Source: an uncultured Gammaproteobacteria bacterium (lineage in GTDB: Bacteria; Pseudomonadota; Gammaproteobacteria; Eutrophobiales; Eutrophobiaceae). Taken from it: a DNA stretch of 64,000 nucleotides. Position 1 is the first letter of the stretch. Each line of letters starts with the position of its first letter. Location of the stretch: the NCBI GenBank assembly GCA_938084745.1, contig CALKEZ010000006.1, positions 67,007 to 131,006 of the forward strand, read 5' to 3'. Under the pieces are notes generated by a model. The model did not search any database, was not told where the DNA came from, and saw nothing but the letters and a program-made list of their open reading frames with translations. Shown in pieces: positions 54,855-63,103 of this stretch. Made by a program: the position numbers and the translations under genes.

Positions 54855-55196
54855 ATGAAAAAACTAATACTCACTATGCTATTTCTACTCTCCAACCCTG
54901 TTATGTCTGCAAATTTTTATAATGGCAGTGAACTACTGGAATATTGTGAGTACTATTTAAATGAAACAAACGCATCTTTGGCAAATGCCTGTTATGGTTA
55001 TGTAGCTGGTCATCATGATACTGAAAAATTCCTTTCATTTGAGGCAATAAATTATTATTGCGTACCACAAGGCACAGGCTCAAAAGAACTGATTGAAGTT
55101 GCTGTTAAATATCTGAAAGATCACCCACGCGACTTACACTATGCGGCATCATCATTATTGTTCATTGCCTTCACTCAGGCATATCCCTGTCAATGA
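54855..55196 (+). CDS. Rap1a/Tai-type secreted immunity-like protein
   Basis: The 113-residue protein from the ATG at 54855 has a signal peptide (MKKLILTMLFLLSNPVMSA) and the small helical Rap1a/Tai layout, with NACYGYVAGHHD, cysteines that could pair (CEYY, CYGY, YCVPQG, CQ at the end) and KDHPRDLHYAASSLL. Rap1a and Tai proteins neutralise type VI amidase toxins in the periplasm. No toxin or type VI gene is in the window, so this looks like an orphan; the family also has members of other function. Confidence 0.7.
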   Translation: MKKLILTMLFLLSNPVMSANFYNGSELLEYCEYYLNETNASLANACYGYVAGHHDTEKFLSFEAINYYCVPQGTGSKELIEVAVKYLKDHPRDLHYAASSLLFIAFTQAYPCQ

Positions 55197-55198
55197 TA

Positions 55199-55627
55199 CT
55201 ATTCCTGAAATGACTGTCTTATTCTTTCGAGTCGACGTCGATTAACACCAAAATCACTGTAACCTGACCGGGAAGCGGAACGTATATGTATCAAGCCTTT
55301 ATCCGGCAATAGTGTAAATTCCACATCATCCACAAATCTGAAGAGCAGACTTCGGACTTCAGCATGGAGATAACCGGCAGTCTCTTTAACAATCGTCACA
55401 CGTTTCTCATTAAGCAAGGCTGCTTTAAGCCGTGACATTGCATTTGTTGGTTTATCCTTAAAAGTGAATGGCTCAATAAAGTGGGCCGGGTCCGCCGCCT
55501 GACTGGAAACACAATTCGGAGAATCCGGGCAACTCATATCATCCACCACAATTTCTTTTGTTTTGGCACATGAACATAATACGAGTAACAAAGTCATTAC
55601 TAATAATGCTTGTTGTTTTAGTAGCAC
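55199..55627 (-). CDS. DUF1499 lipoprotein
   Basis: The 142-residue protein has a lipoprotein signal (LLLVLCSC, lipid cysteine about residue 20) and the DUF1499 domain: CPDSPNCVSSQAAD at the start, VEFTLLPDKGLIHIRSASR, and SDFGVNRRRLERIR at the end. The function of DUF1499 is unknown. It is convergent with the Rap1a-like gene, with only 2 bp between stops. Confidence 0.85.
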   Translation of the reverse strand: MLLKQQALLVMTLLLVLCSCAKTKEIVVDDMSCPDSPNCVSSQAADPAHFIEPFTFKDKPTNAMSRLKAALLNEKRVTIVKETAGYLHAEVRSLLFRFVDDVEFTLLPDKGLIHIRSASRSGYSDFGVNRRRLERIRQSFQE

Positions 55628-55695
55628 GCGGAATCATCCTGTTAAATTGATCGTAGACGAATCGAGATAGCCTAATCTGGCCGTAATCAATTCGC

Positions 55696-55983
55696 TTATT
55701 TATGGGCGATCGGTTTGTCGGTAAATAAATAATCTTTCAACTCTTTATCCATAGTGGCATCTTGTCTACGTATCCACTCCAACACCATCGCAGCATGTTC
55801 TTTTTCTTCGTCTCGGTTATGCGCGAGTATTGCTTTTAATTCATCGTCTTTACAGGCATCGACGCGCTGGTTATACCAATCAACCGCTTCCAGCTCTTCC
55901 ATTAATGACGTAATGGCACGATGCATATCGCGTGTTGCGTCAGAAAGTTCTTCTATAGGTTCGTGATAGCCTTCATTCGACAT
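55696..55983 (-). CDS. Encapsulated-ferritin (EncFtn) core without encapsulin
   Basis: The 95-residue protein closely matches encapsulated ferritin of the Rhodospirillum rubrum type. The ferroxidase residues E30, E60 and H63 (R. rubrum E32, E62, H65) are all present, in SLMEELEAVDWYNQR and HNRDEEKEHAAM. It ends at DKPIAHK and lacks the C-terminal targeting peptide that leads the R. rubrum protein into an encapsulin shell. No encapsulin gene is in the window. It would bind iron as a decamer outside a shell, or use a shell made elsewhere. Confidence 0.9.
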   Translation of the reverse strand: MSNEGYHEPIEELSDATRDMHRAITSLMEELEAVDWYNQRVDACKDDELKAILAHNRDEEKEHAAMVLEWIRRQDATMDKELKDYLFTDKPIAHK

Positions 55984-56021
55984 GTGTTATCTCCTGGTTA
56001 GTTGTTTTTTAATGCTTAAGT

Positions 56022-56588
56022 TTAAGCACGAGACATAAATTTTCCAGTTCCGGTATTGATGCGTATGATCTCGCCTATCTCCATGTATTCAGGCACCTGA
56101 ACTTCAATGCCCGTACTCAGTGTTGCCGGTTTGGTCCTACCTGCCGCTGTTGCACCTTTCATATTCGGTACAGTTTCAACGATTTCCAGATCAACCGACT
56201 GCGGTAATTCAATACTTAACAACACATCATCCATAATTAAGGCCGTCAAACCTTCCAGACCCTCGGTAATATACCCCATCAGATCATCAACATCATCTGC
56301 ATTGACATCATACTGAGAGTAATCCTCGGAGTTCATAAAAATAACATTATCGCCGTCCTTATATGAATACTGCACAGATACTCTTACGCAATCAGCTTCT
56401 TTTAAAAGCTCATCACTTTTATATGACTCTTCCAGCTTCTGCCCTGTTTGCAGATTTTTAAAACGAATTTTATAAAGCGTTGTCGCCCCACGGGAAGACG
56501 GACTCTTGGCATCAACATTTTTTACGGCATGAGGCACACCATTAATATCAATCACCATTCCCCGTTTAAGTTCACTGGCCTTAGGCAT
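56022..56588 (-). CDS. efpL: Elongation factor P-like protein EfpL (YeiP)
   Basis: The 188-residue protein has the three-domain EF-P fold, but the loop that enters the peptidyl-transferase centre reads KSPSSRGATTLYKIRF with arginine at residue 33 (extended loop), as in the YeiP/EfpL branch rather than the lysine of EF-P itself. EfpL helps ribosomes through polyproline and related stalls. It is not paired with epmA or epmB. The typical EF-P gene is not in the window. Confidence 0.9.
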   Translation of the reverse strand: MPKASELKRGMVIDINGVPHAVKNVDAKSPSSRGATTLYKIRFKNLQTGQKLEESYKSDELLKEADCVRVSVQYSYKDGDNVIFMNSEDYSQYDVNADDVDDLMGYITEGLEGLTALIMDDVLLSIELPQSVDLEIVETVPNMKGATAAGRTKPATLSTGIEVQVPEYMEIGEIIRINTGTGKFMSRA

Positions 56589-56757
56589 CTGGACTCCTGA
56601 TTTGATTTGTTAGCTATGAAAAAAGTGATTATAGAAGATTAAGCCGCTCCGTTAACAATCTAAATTAACCCTCTTGCCCGGAGCATGCAAGAAGCAATAA
56701 ATCTTATGAATACTTAACAAAAAAGTATTTAAATCGAGTTTAAACCTGATTCAAAAA

Positions 56758-57120
56758 TTAATAACAATCGCGTTCCAATAAATGATCCAGACTATCTATC
56801 ACACCTTCCAATGAGGAGGCGAAATGATCAGAGTTCATATTTTCCCAGGCAGTTTCCAGACTATAGACATTACCAGAGAGATAACTCTCGCCTTCAGATG
56901 CTGCGATCAGGTGTAATGCATCAAGTACTTCACGAAGCGCACGATCCAATGGATCATCTTCCCGAATAATATCTGAAGCGGCATGGAAGCCATCAGCAAT
57001 ATCATCCAGAACATTGGCACTGTCTTCCAAATCTTCACAAGAAAGCTTTTCAACAGCATATATATTAAATGAAAAACAAATAAGGGTAATCAAAACAAAA
57101 AGCGGCAGTTTATTAATCAT
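56758..57120 (-). CDS. Small secreted protein of unknown function
   Basis: The 120-residue protein from the ATG at 57120 (a further ATG is at 57141) has a signal peptide (LPLFVLITLICFSFNIYA) and an acidic helical mature part with two cysteines (CEDLED near the start, RDCY at the end). No family is recognised. It lies between efpL and an esterase gene on the same strand, about 170 bp from each, so it is probably its own unit. Confidence 0.6.
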   Translation of the reverse strand: MINKLPLFVLITLICFSFNIYAVEKLSCEDLEDSANVLDDIADGFHAASDIIREDDPLDRALREVLDALHLIAASEGESYLSGNVYSLETAWENMNSDHFASSLEGVIDSLDHLLERDCY

Positions 57121-57283
57121 AATATTATATATCGGTGTCATGACGATGGAGTGGCAAGTATAGAAAACAAATCTGTCAAAAACTATTTATTATCACAGCC
57201 AAACTATAGACTGATTCTGATTCGTAGAAGCTACTGTTTCCGTGGCTATTATGGATTTACCCGCTAGTATTTTCGGCCGCTGT

Positions 57284-58198
57284 TTAATACTTTTGTATAA
57301 ATTCGCCTATACGCTCTAATGCCTGGTTTGCTTCGGGCAGAAAAGGCGCGAAGGCTTGAAAAACATGAGGCATTCCCGGGTAAACTTGTAATGTCGAATC
57401 AACACCAGCAGTTTGCGCCTTATCAACAAAACGAATGGCATCATCGAGTAAAATTTCCGCATCACCAACTTGAATTAACAATGGCGGTAAGCCCTGCAAG
57501 TCACCAAACAAGGGCGAAGCATAAGGTGTCTTGGCATCAACTTTATTCTGTAAATAGGCGAGGGAAACCATCGGCATCAAAGAGGGGACCAACGCCACAT
57601 CCTTTTTAGAATTCGTTTTTATTGAATTTGCAGACCAACTCATATCGGTTACTGGCGAGAGCGTAATGCAAGCATCAGGTTGTGCGATGCCCCTGTCTTT
57701 TAGTACAAGCAAACTCGCAAAGGTAAGATTACCACCTGCAGAATCCCCCACAATGAATCTTGCCTTGGCGGTATCTGTACTCTCGGGACCGTGCTCACAC
57801 ATCCAGCGATAAGCCGATACACAATCTTCCAGGCCACTAGGAAAAGGATTTTCCGGTGCCAAACGATAATCTATCGCCAATACAGCACATCCGGTCGCCG
57901 CTGCAATTCGGGCTATATGGGGTCGATATTTTTCAACACGACCGGCCATCCAGCTGCCACCATGTATATATAAAATTCGTCTATCCGGATCGGCATTATC
58001 AGCCAATACCCATTCGCCGTGAAACTGGTCGCTTGCAACCGGAATAACGTCTGCATTTACTTCCAGTATAGAAGGATGAACAGAGGCATATTCATCGACC
58101 AATGCCCTCTTACTCTTAACGCCACCCAGAGGATTCATCGCACGCCGTGCGATGCCCCGCAGATGTTTGTTTACTACTGCTAATGCGTCTGTTGTCAT
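57284..58198 (-). CDS. Alpha/beta hydrolase, hormone-sensitive-lipase family esterase
   Basis: The 304-residue protein has the HSL-family oxyanion motif YIHGGSW and nucleophile elbow GDSAGGNL. The catalytic aspartate and histidine lie in GDAEILLDDAI and GMPHVFQAF. Such enzymes hydrolyse short-chain esters or acyl alcohols. No signal peptide is seen, so it is cytosolic. The natural substrate is unknown. Confidence 0.88.
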   Translation of the reverse strand: MTTDALAVVNKHLRGIARRAMNPLGGVKSKRALVDEYASVHPSILEVNADVIPVASDQFHGEWVLADNADPDRRILYIHGGSWMAGRVEKYRPHIARIAAATGCAVLAIDYRLAPENPFPSGLEDCVSAYRWMCEHGPESTDTAKARFIVGDSAGGNLTFASLLVLKDRGIAQPDACITLSPVTDMSWSANSIKTNSKKDVALVPSLMPMVSLAYLQNKVDAKTPYASPLFGDLQGLPPLLIQVGDAEILLDDAIRFVDKAQTAGVDSTLQVYPGMPHVFQAFAPFLPEANQALERIGEFIQKY

Positions 58199-58327
58199 GC
58201 CTGAGTCATTATCATTTTTTATTCCAGGAATAACATGATCAATAGATCATGCAAAGTATTTGATCTTCGATGCCATCTTATATGAAGATGGGGTTATGCT
58301 CATATACTATAAATTAATTATTTTTTA

Positions 58328-58884
58328 ATGTCTGACATGAGTTCAGTCGAAAACGACAATAAATCATATGGCACAAAACATCGGCTCTATCAGACCATAC
58401 CGCCGCTACTCATGCTATGCGTCTTATTCACTACTGACAATGGTATTGCTCTGGTATTTTGTGTGGAATTATAATCTTTCCTGTAATTATTAGCCTACTC
58501 TCCATTTTTGCCAAGCTGTTTAAATTGAAAAAGAAGAAGTATTACCTCGTCAGACCGCTGCTGACGATAATCTGCTTCATGCTGATTTTCGCAACTGCAC
58601 AATGGACCTATAAAATTGCCCTCGATCAAGCAACAACTGCGGCCAGACTTATTCACGCAGAATGTAATACCAATTCATTTTATCCAAAAATTCCTGACGG
58701 CTGGAAATCAGATGGTTCCAGAATAATAAAACGGTATTCAGGGCTTTGGCTCGAATATATAGCGTCATACACCCACAAAACAGAGGGCTTCAGCATACGT
58801 GTTTACCAGGGTCCGGACTTGGGCGAGACCATAACTGCCGGGATTAACATACCAATGACGATGGAACGCTATCGAGAAAAATAA
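58328..58884 (+). pseudogene. Small membrane protein split by a frameshift at a T-run
   Basis: An ATG at 58328 opens a frame (MSDMSSVENDNKSYG at the start) that is lost at 58472. A second frame continues from about 58438 to 58884 with two hydrophobic segments and a 70-residue soluble C-terminal part. Adding one T to the run at 58457-58460 joins both frames into one protein of about 185 residues with a continuous first helix (LCVLFTTDNGIALVFLCGII). If the break is real, only the downstream part would be made from a TTG at 58459. No family is recognised. Confidence 0.55.
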
Positions 58885-59106
58885 TTCTGTTCATGCTGAC
58901 ATCAGGATCATTTAATCAGGCTTTTTGATTGTTTGCTTGCAATACAGGTAGCGGTGACTGCGCCACAAGACGTTATCTTTGGAAAACTAAAGATATTACC
59001 GGTTATTTTTTATTGACGAGGAAGGCCAGTAGTCAAATCAATTGTTGGAAATAAAAGTTTGTGTTTAATTTAACGGATACTTGTGCTTTGAATAACGTGA
59101 CGAGAT
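58885..59106. other. Gap with no supported gene
   Basis: This 222-bp stretch shows no gene, no clear hairpin terminator and no promoter that stands out. Confidence 0.4.
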
Positions 59107-59613
59107 ATGATTACAATAAACATGAATACGTTAATCTTACAAATAATCATCAAGCAATGGGATAAGAGCCAACGAACAGAATTGCACACCTCTGAGAGAG
59201 CTAATAGACCCGATCGATATCCGATAATATTACCACCTGCTTTTTATGCATTTAATGAACAATGCCTCATAGACCTGCATGGTGATGATCGGCAAGGTAA
59301 CCGAGTGACATATTGTCTGACGGCAGATAAGAAAATAAGACTGGACCGATTTCAAATTTGCACGACCAATAATACCCTTGAATATTCTGACACATCAAAA
59401 CCGAATCCCGATTCTCAATCTATCGGTTCGCTCGATAACAACTGGATACAGGCAAGATATAACTGGCGCTACAGCGTCTTCGAGGATGAGATGTATTATT
59501 GGCTGTATGAAGAGGTCACACTGAATGCTATCGCTGTAGATGCCATCAATAAAAATGTATTTCTGGAGACGGCGCCTGCACTTATTTTTGAGAATTTGAC
59601 GCTGGCAATATAA
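59107..59613 (+). CDS. Uncharacterised protein upstream of a cytochrome c fragment
   Basis: The 168-residue frame has no recognised family, no clear signal peptide (the N-terminus has LILQIIIKQW only) and no membrane helix. It is rich in aromatic residues and charged residues (RYNWRYSVFEDEMYYW). Its end overlaps a cytochrome c frame in another phase; adding one T at 59595-59597 would join the two through ENFDAGN. It could therefore be the N-terminal part of a longer cytochrome protein or a separate gene. Confidence 0.4.
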   Translation: MITINMNTLILQIIIKQWDKSQRTELHTSERANRPDRYPIILPPAFYAFNEQCLIDLHGDDRQGNRVTYCLTADKKIRLDRFQICTTNNTLEYSDTSKPNPDSQSIGSLDNNWIQARYNWRYSVFEDEMYYWLYEEVTLNAIAVDAINKNVFLETAPALIFENLTLAI

Positions 59614-59870
59614 ACGCAGCAGAGGGAGCAGAGACCTACAATACTTATTGTGCGGTGTGTCATAAACTCGGTTTGAATGCTGCTCCTAAATTAGGCAGTA
59701 AACCGTTGTGGGCAAAACGAATCGCACAAGGTAAAGAAACTGTTTACTCAAACTCTATTAACGGAATCAGAGGAATGCCGGCTAAAGGTGGTATCGCCAG
59801 CTTAAGCGAAGACGATGTCAAGAGCGCAGTTGATTATATGGTTGGCCGTAGTGGCGGTTGGGGAAAATAA
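59592..59870 (+). pseudogene. Cytochrome c5-like domain lacking start and signal peptide
   Basis: The open stretch from 59592 encodes a class I cytochrome c of the c5 family: AETYNTYCAVCHKLG with the CxxCH haem site, APKLGSKPLWAKRIAQGKE, and GMPAKGGIASLSEDDV with the distal methionine region, ending in YMVGRSGGWGK. No ATG, GTG or TTG precedes CxxCH in frame and there is no signal peptide, which periplasmic haem attachment needs. It is either a 5'-truncated remnant or the tail of the preceding frame after a one-base change. Confidence 0.65.
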
Positions 59871-59954
59871 TACTATTCCCCCGATACATAGCGGGTAGCG
59901 TTAGATATCAGGCCGTATGATTAGGGATGTAATCTGTCACTTAAAAACGAAAAT

Positions 59955-59979
59955 AAAAAAGTCCATATTGGATGGGCTT
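59955..59979 (-). terminator. Intrinsic terminator of rlmJ
   Basis: On the minus strand AAGCCCAT and ATGGACTT pair over 8 positions (one G-U) around a 5-base loop (arms 59959-59966 and 59972-59979), followed by a T-run at 59955-59960. It lies about 52 bp after the rlmJ stop. Confidence 0.68.
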
Positions 59980-60030
59980 ACATCTGTTCAGATGTTTTAT
60001 GCCATTGCGAAAAAGCCTGCCCAGGAAGGA

Positions 60031-60867
60031 TTATTCTTTAGCGATAATATCGCACTTAAAACACTTTTCATTAGTGTCACCAATAACCTGAGCAAGCCTG
60101 GGCAGTAACGTGGACATTTTATCAAACAGATTCCAGGGAGGATTAATCACAAACAGTCCAGCGGAAGTCATTCCCCTTTCGTCCGAGTCGGGCGACAGCC
60201 CTAATTCAAAACGCTGAATATTTTTAATCTCACTGGCAATCAATTTCTTTTTTAATCGGTCCACCTTCTGTCGATCAACCACCGGATACCAAACCGCATA
60301 AATACCGGTGCTGAATTTTTTGTGCGCTTTTGATACGGCATCAAATACTTGTTCAAACTCATTTTTCAGTTCATACGAGGGATCTATCAACACCAGGGCT
60401 CTGCGACTATGTGGCGGTAGTAATGCCGACATTCCTTTTAATCCGTCCTCGCAAGAAACTCGTATCTTTTTGCTTTTGCCAATCTTCTGCTTCAGCGACG
60501 TATAATCCTGGGGATGCATTTCACACAGCCAGGCTCGGTCTTGCGGTCGCAGGAAATATTTAGCTATAGATGGAGAACCGGGATAGAGCTTCAATGCACC
60601 CGATTCATTATATGAATTGATTACATCAAAATAGCCTGCGAGTTCAGGAAAGTCCCCGGGTTTTAATTTACCTATCCCATTAGTATGTTCTTCCAGTTTT
60701 TTAGCATAAACGGACTCGAGGTTGAAAAGCCCGGCCCCGGCATGAGTATCGATATATTCATATGGCGCGTCTTTCTTTACCAGATGTTCAAGAATTTCTA
60801 CCAGCACAATGTGCTTGAGAATATCGGCAAAATTTCCAGCGTGAAATGAGTGTCTATAACTTAGCAA
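60031..60867 (-). CDS. rlmJ: 23S rRNA (adenine-2030-N6)-methyltransferase
   Basis: The 278-residue protein is the RlmJ/YhiR methyltransferase. The family start LSYRHSFHAGNFADILKH and SAM-binding YIDTHAGAGLF are intact. The catalytic motif reads LIDPSYEL in place of the usual DPPYE. It methylates A2030 of 23S rRNA in E. coli. It stands alone and ends in its own terminator. Confidence 0.93.
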   Translation of the reverse strand: MLSYRHSFHAGNFADILKHIVLVEILEHLVKKDAPYEYIDTHAGAGLFNLESVYAKKLEEHTNGIGKLKPGDFPELAGYFDVINSYNESGALKLYPGSPSIAKYFLRPQDRAWLCEMHPQDYTSLKQKIGKSKKIRVSCEDGLKGMSALLPPHSRRALVLIDPSYELKNEFEQVFDAVSKAHKKFSTGIYAVWYPVVDRQKVDRLKKKLIASEIKNIQRFELGLSPDSDERGMTSAGLFVINPPWNLFDKMSTLLPRLAQVIGDTNEKCFKCDIIAKE

Positions 60868-60940
60868 TGGTTGCCCCTCTAAAAATCAGGCTTGAAGAAT
60901 ACGCGCTTCCCTGAAGGTCGCACTAACTTTAATAGTTTTA

Positions 60941-61525
60941 TTAGGTATTATTTCGATCAATCCATCGATCTACCACGGGAGGGTGGTAGTCTTGCATTAC
61001 TACGAGTAACTTTTCAGGGGTTTCTTCAATTAATAGCATCTCTCGATGCAATGTTTTCACAAACTGCTCTTCTACAGCATGATCCAGAAAGCCGCATAAT
61101 TTATCATAGTAACCATCAACATTAAGCAGGCCGCATGGTTTTGTATGCAGGCCCAACTGCGACCAGGTGAGAATTTCAAACAGCTCTTCGAGTGTACCTA
61201 ACCCACCCGGTAGCGCGATAAAGCCATCAGCAAGGTCTGCCATGATCGCCTTTCTTTCGTGCATCGACTTGACGATTGTCAATTCCGTTAGCCCACTATG
61301 CGACACTTCTTTATCAACAAGTGATTGTGGAATGACGCCGATGACTTCACCACCGCCTGCAAGAACTGCGTCAGCGATGACTCCCATTATGCCGACACTG
61401 GCACCACCATAGACCAAGCCGATATCCTGCTCGACTAGCATTTTGGCCAAGCGGTTAGCCGATTCAATATACTCCGGGCGTTTTCCCGAACTTGAACCGC
61501 AATAAACACAGATTTTTTTCATCAT
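60941..61525 (-). CDS. LOG-family nucleoside-5'-monophosphate phosphoribohydrolase
   Basis: The 194-residue Rossmann-like protein has the LOG motif PGGLGTLEE (with the catalytic E) and an N-terminal YCGSSSGKRPEYIE and GGASVGIMG. LOG proteins release free bases from nucleoside monophosphates; in plants and some bacteria this activates cytokinins, whereas in most bacteria it is a nucleotide-breakdown role. No cytokinin gene is nearby. Confidence 0.9.
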   Translation of the reverse strand: MMKKICVYCGSSSGKRPEYIESANRLAKMLVEQDIGLVYGGASVGIMGVIADAVLAGGGEVIGVIPQSLVDKEVSHSGLTELTIVKSMHERKAIMADLADGFIALPGGLGTLEELFEILTWSQLGLHTKPCGLLNVDGYYDKLCGFLDHAVEEQFVKTLHREMLLIEETPEKLLVVMQDYHPPVVDRWIDRNNT

Positions 61526-61664
61526 GGATTCGTTGTCTGTTGAGTAATATTATTCTGGTACGTCAGCATAACGGAATTACTATAGTGTAGATTTGAATTT
61601 GGCAATAATAGCCGAATTATATTGCTCAGACTGCTTTATTTAGTATAAAAAATACTCAATTAGG

Positions 61665-61711
61665 CTTGTAGGTTTTGTTTAAATGAGATTTACTTGATAG
61701 GTACCTACAAG
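61665..61711. repeat. 9-bp perfect inverted repeat upstream of a lipoprotein gene
   Basis: CTTGTAGGT (61665-61673) and ACCTACAAG (61703-61711) are exact reverse complements, 29 bases apart. The right arm is part of the palindrome TAGGTACCTA. It lies 43 bp upstream of the lipoprotein ATG and may be a 5'-leader structure or an operator. The rest of 61526-61754 holds no gene. Confidence 0.35.
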
Positions 61712-61754
61712 AAAAGATATGAACCAAATTCAATATTCTTTATTCATCAAAATT

Positions 61755-62093
61755 ATGCGCACTCAAAATAAAAATATCGGCACTATTCTTTGCTTTTTTA
61801 TATTGATTACTGCTTGCAGTAATGGCCCATCAATTCGCTCTGTTAAAAATGACAAGGTCGTGATTAGCGTTGAGCCAAAAAGTTTTGTTGAAGCATACGA
61901 CCTGGCGCAAAAGGAGTGTCAAAAGACCGACCAGAATGCTACATATATCGCTGATGCCGCTATCAGTTTAAAAGAAGTTGTCTTTGATTGTGTCGGAAAT
62001 GAAGAAGTAGCCGCAGCAACAGCGGAAACAGAATCATCAAGCGACACAGAGACAGCGGTAGCAACTGAAAATACAGATACACAGGAAAATTAA
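61755..62093 (+). CDS. Small lipoprotein of unknown function
   Basis: The 112-residue protein from the ATG at 61755 has a lipoprotein signal with lipobox LITAC (lipid cysteine about residue 22). A short mature domain contains a pair of cysteines (KECQKTD, FDCVGNE). The C-terminal 30 residues are a low-complexity tail rich in E, T, A and S. No family is recognised. The ATG at 61719 is a less likely start because the hydrophobic stretch would then be internal. Confidence 0.6.
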   Translation: MRTQNKNIGTILCFFILITACSNGPSIRSVKNDKVVISVEPKSFVEAYDLAQKECQKTDQNATYIADAAISLKEVVFDCVGNEEVAAATAETESSSDTETAVATENTDTQEN

Positions 62094-62382
62094 AGAGACC
62101 TACCTTCTGTTTTCATGTCTGGTCAGGGAAAATTGCACAGTACTATAAAGACAATAAATTATCCCTTTCTGTTCTTGATATAAAACCTGAATTAGCCTGG
62201 GAATCCCTGAAGGAGATTCAAGTTCAGAAAGAAAATACACCTTTCTCAATTATTGAGTTTGATAAATACCAGAGTACCGACATACAAAACCCCATACTCT
62301 GGTTGAGCTTGATACCTGTGAGGCACTTGAAGAAGCAAAGAATTTTGAAACATGGCTTCAGACGCTTGTTACCCCTTACTAA
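62069..62382 (+). pseudogene. Gene remnant of unknown family, no start and one frame break
   Basis: The 328 bp between the lipoprotein and Nudix genes reads like coding sequence: one frame gives WSGKIAQYYKDNKLS, LDIKPELAWESLKEIQ and FSIIEFDKYQSTDIQ, and another gives LVELDTCEALEEAKNFETWL up to a stop at 62380. Adding one base in the AAAACCCC run (62286-62293) joins them in frame. No start codon is found in the first part, so the 5' end is gone. No family is recognised. Confidence 0.5.
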
Positions 62383-62421
62383 TAATTTTTGCTCATTCAA
62401 AAAATAAGTACTGAGTATTTC

Positions 62422-62946
62422 TTATCTTTCATTCAGGTAATTCATCAATACCATATAAGTAAAACCCCAAAGTGGTTTATCTACCATCCGTATATAGGGA
62501 AACTCCCGATCAGCATACTCCGGTGCGATGACGCCCTTGTCATGGTTATTCGGATCGGCCAGATAAGACAGCTCCAGCCAACATGCCGAGGCAATCTCGG
62601 ACGCCTCTGGATACAAATCGACCCGGGCAGGTATTTCCCATAGGAAAGGTGCCACGATGACCGGGTGTTTTTGCCTGCGGCCTGCTTTCGAGATGGGTAA
62701 AGGGCGTTCGTACTGATCAGACGTCAGTTGACAGCCACATTCTTCCATAACTTCGCGCTGGCAAGTAACCAATAGATCGGAATCTGCCTCATCCACCTTC
62801 CCGCCAGGGAAGGCCCACTGACCAGACCATGGATCAGAGGGATTGTCTGCCCTGCGCACCAGTAATATAGACGGCTTCTGGCGCGTAACAACAAGGGCTA
62901 CCGCCGCACTGGGATGTTCAGATTTATTGACTTCACTCACAGCCAT
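62422..62946 (-). CDS. Nudix hydrolase, CoA-pyrophosphatase-like
   Basis: The 174-residue protein has a Nudix box, FPGGKVDEADSDLLVTCQRE followed by VMEECG, with one extra residue compared with the plain box. The spacing and the PGGKVDxxD form resemble the NudL-type CoA diphosphatases, and the later HPVIVAPFLWEI fits. It may hydrolyse CoA or another nucleoside diphosphate derivative. It stands alone. Confidence 0.85.
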   Translation of the reverse strand: MAVSEVNKSEHPSAAVALVVTRQKPSILLVRRADNPSDPWSGQWAFPGGKVDEADSDLLVTCQREVMEECGCQLTSDQYERPLPISKAGRRQKHPVIVAPFLWEIPARVDLYPEASEIASACWLELSYLADPNNHDKGVIAPEYADREFPYIRMVDKPLWGFTYMVLMNYLNER

Positions 62947-63103
62947 ACTTTATCCAATACTGACTGGAAAGAGTACTCCAAGTTAATAATGCAATGAAAA
63001 GGTCTTTTGATTCAATATTTGAGAAATTAATCACACTATAAATGATTAAACTGTCCTCTCAGACAAGCATTTTGATCTATCCAATGACTATACTGTAGAT
63101 TCT

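Noticed and set aside
55628..56021. Encapsulin shell gene next to the EncFtn core
   Set aside because: The neighbours are a DUF1499 lipoprotein and efpL; no HK97-like shell protein is encoded in the window.
58450..58475. Programmed -1 frameshifting in the small membrane protein
   Set aside because: The site lacks a canonical X-XXY-YYZ slippery heptamer in the right phase and no downstream stem is evident; a single-base change is simpler.
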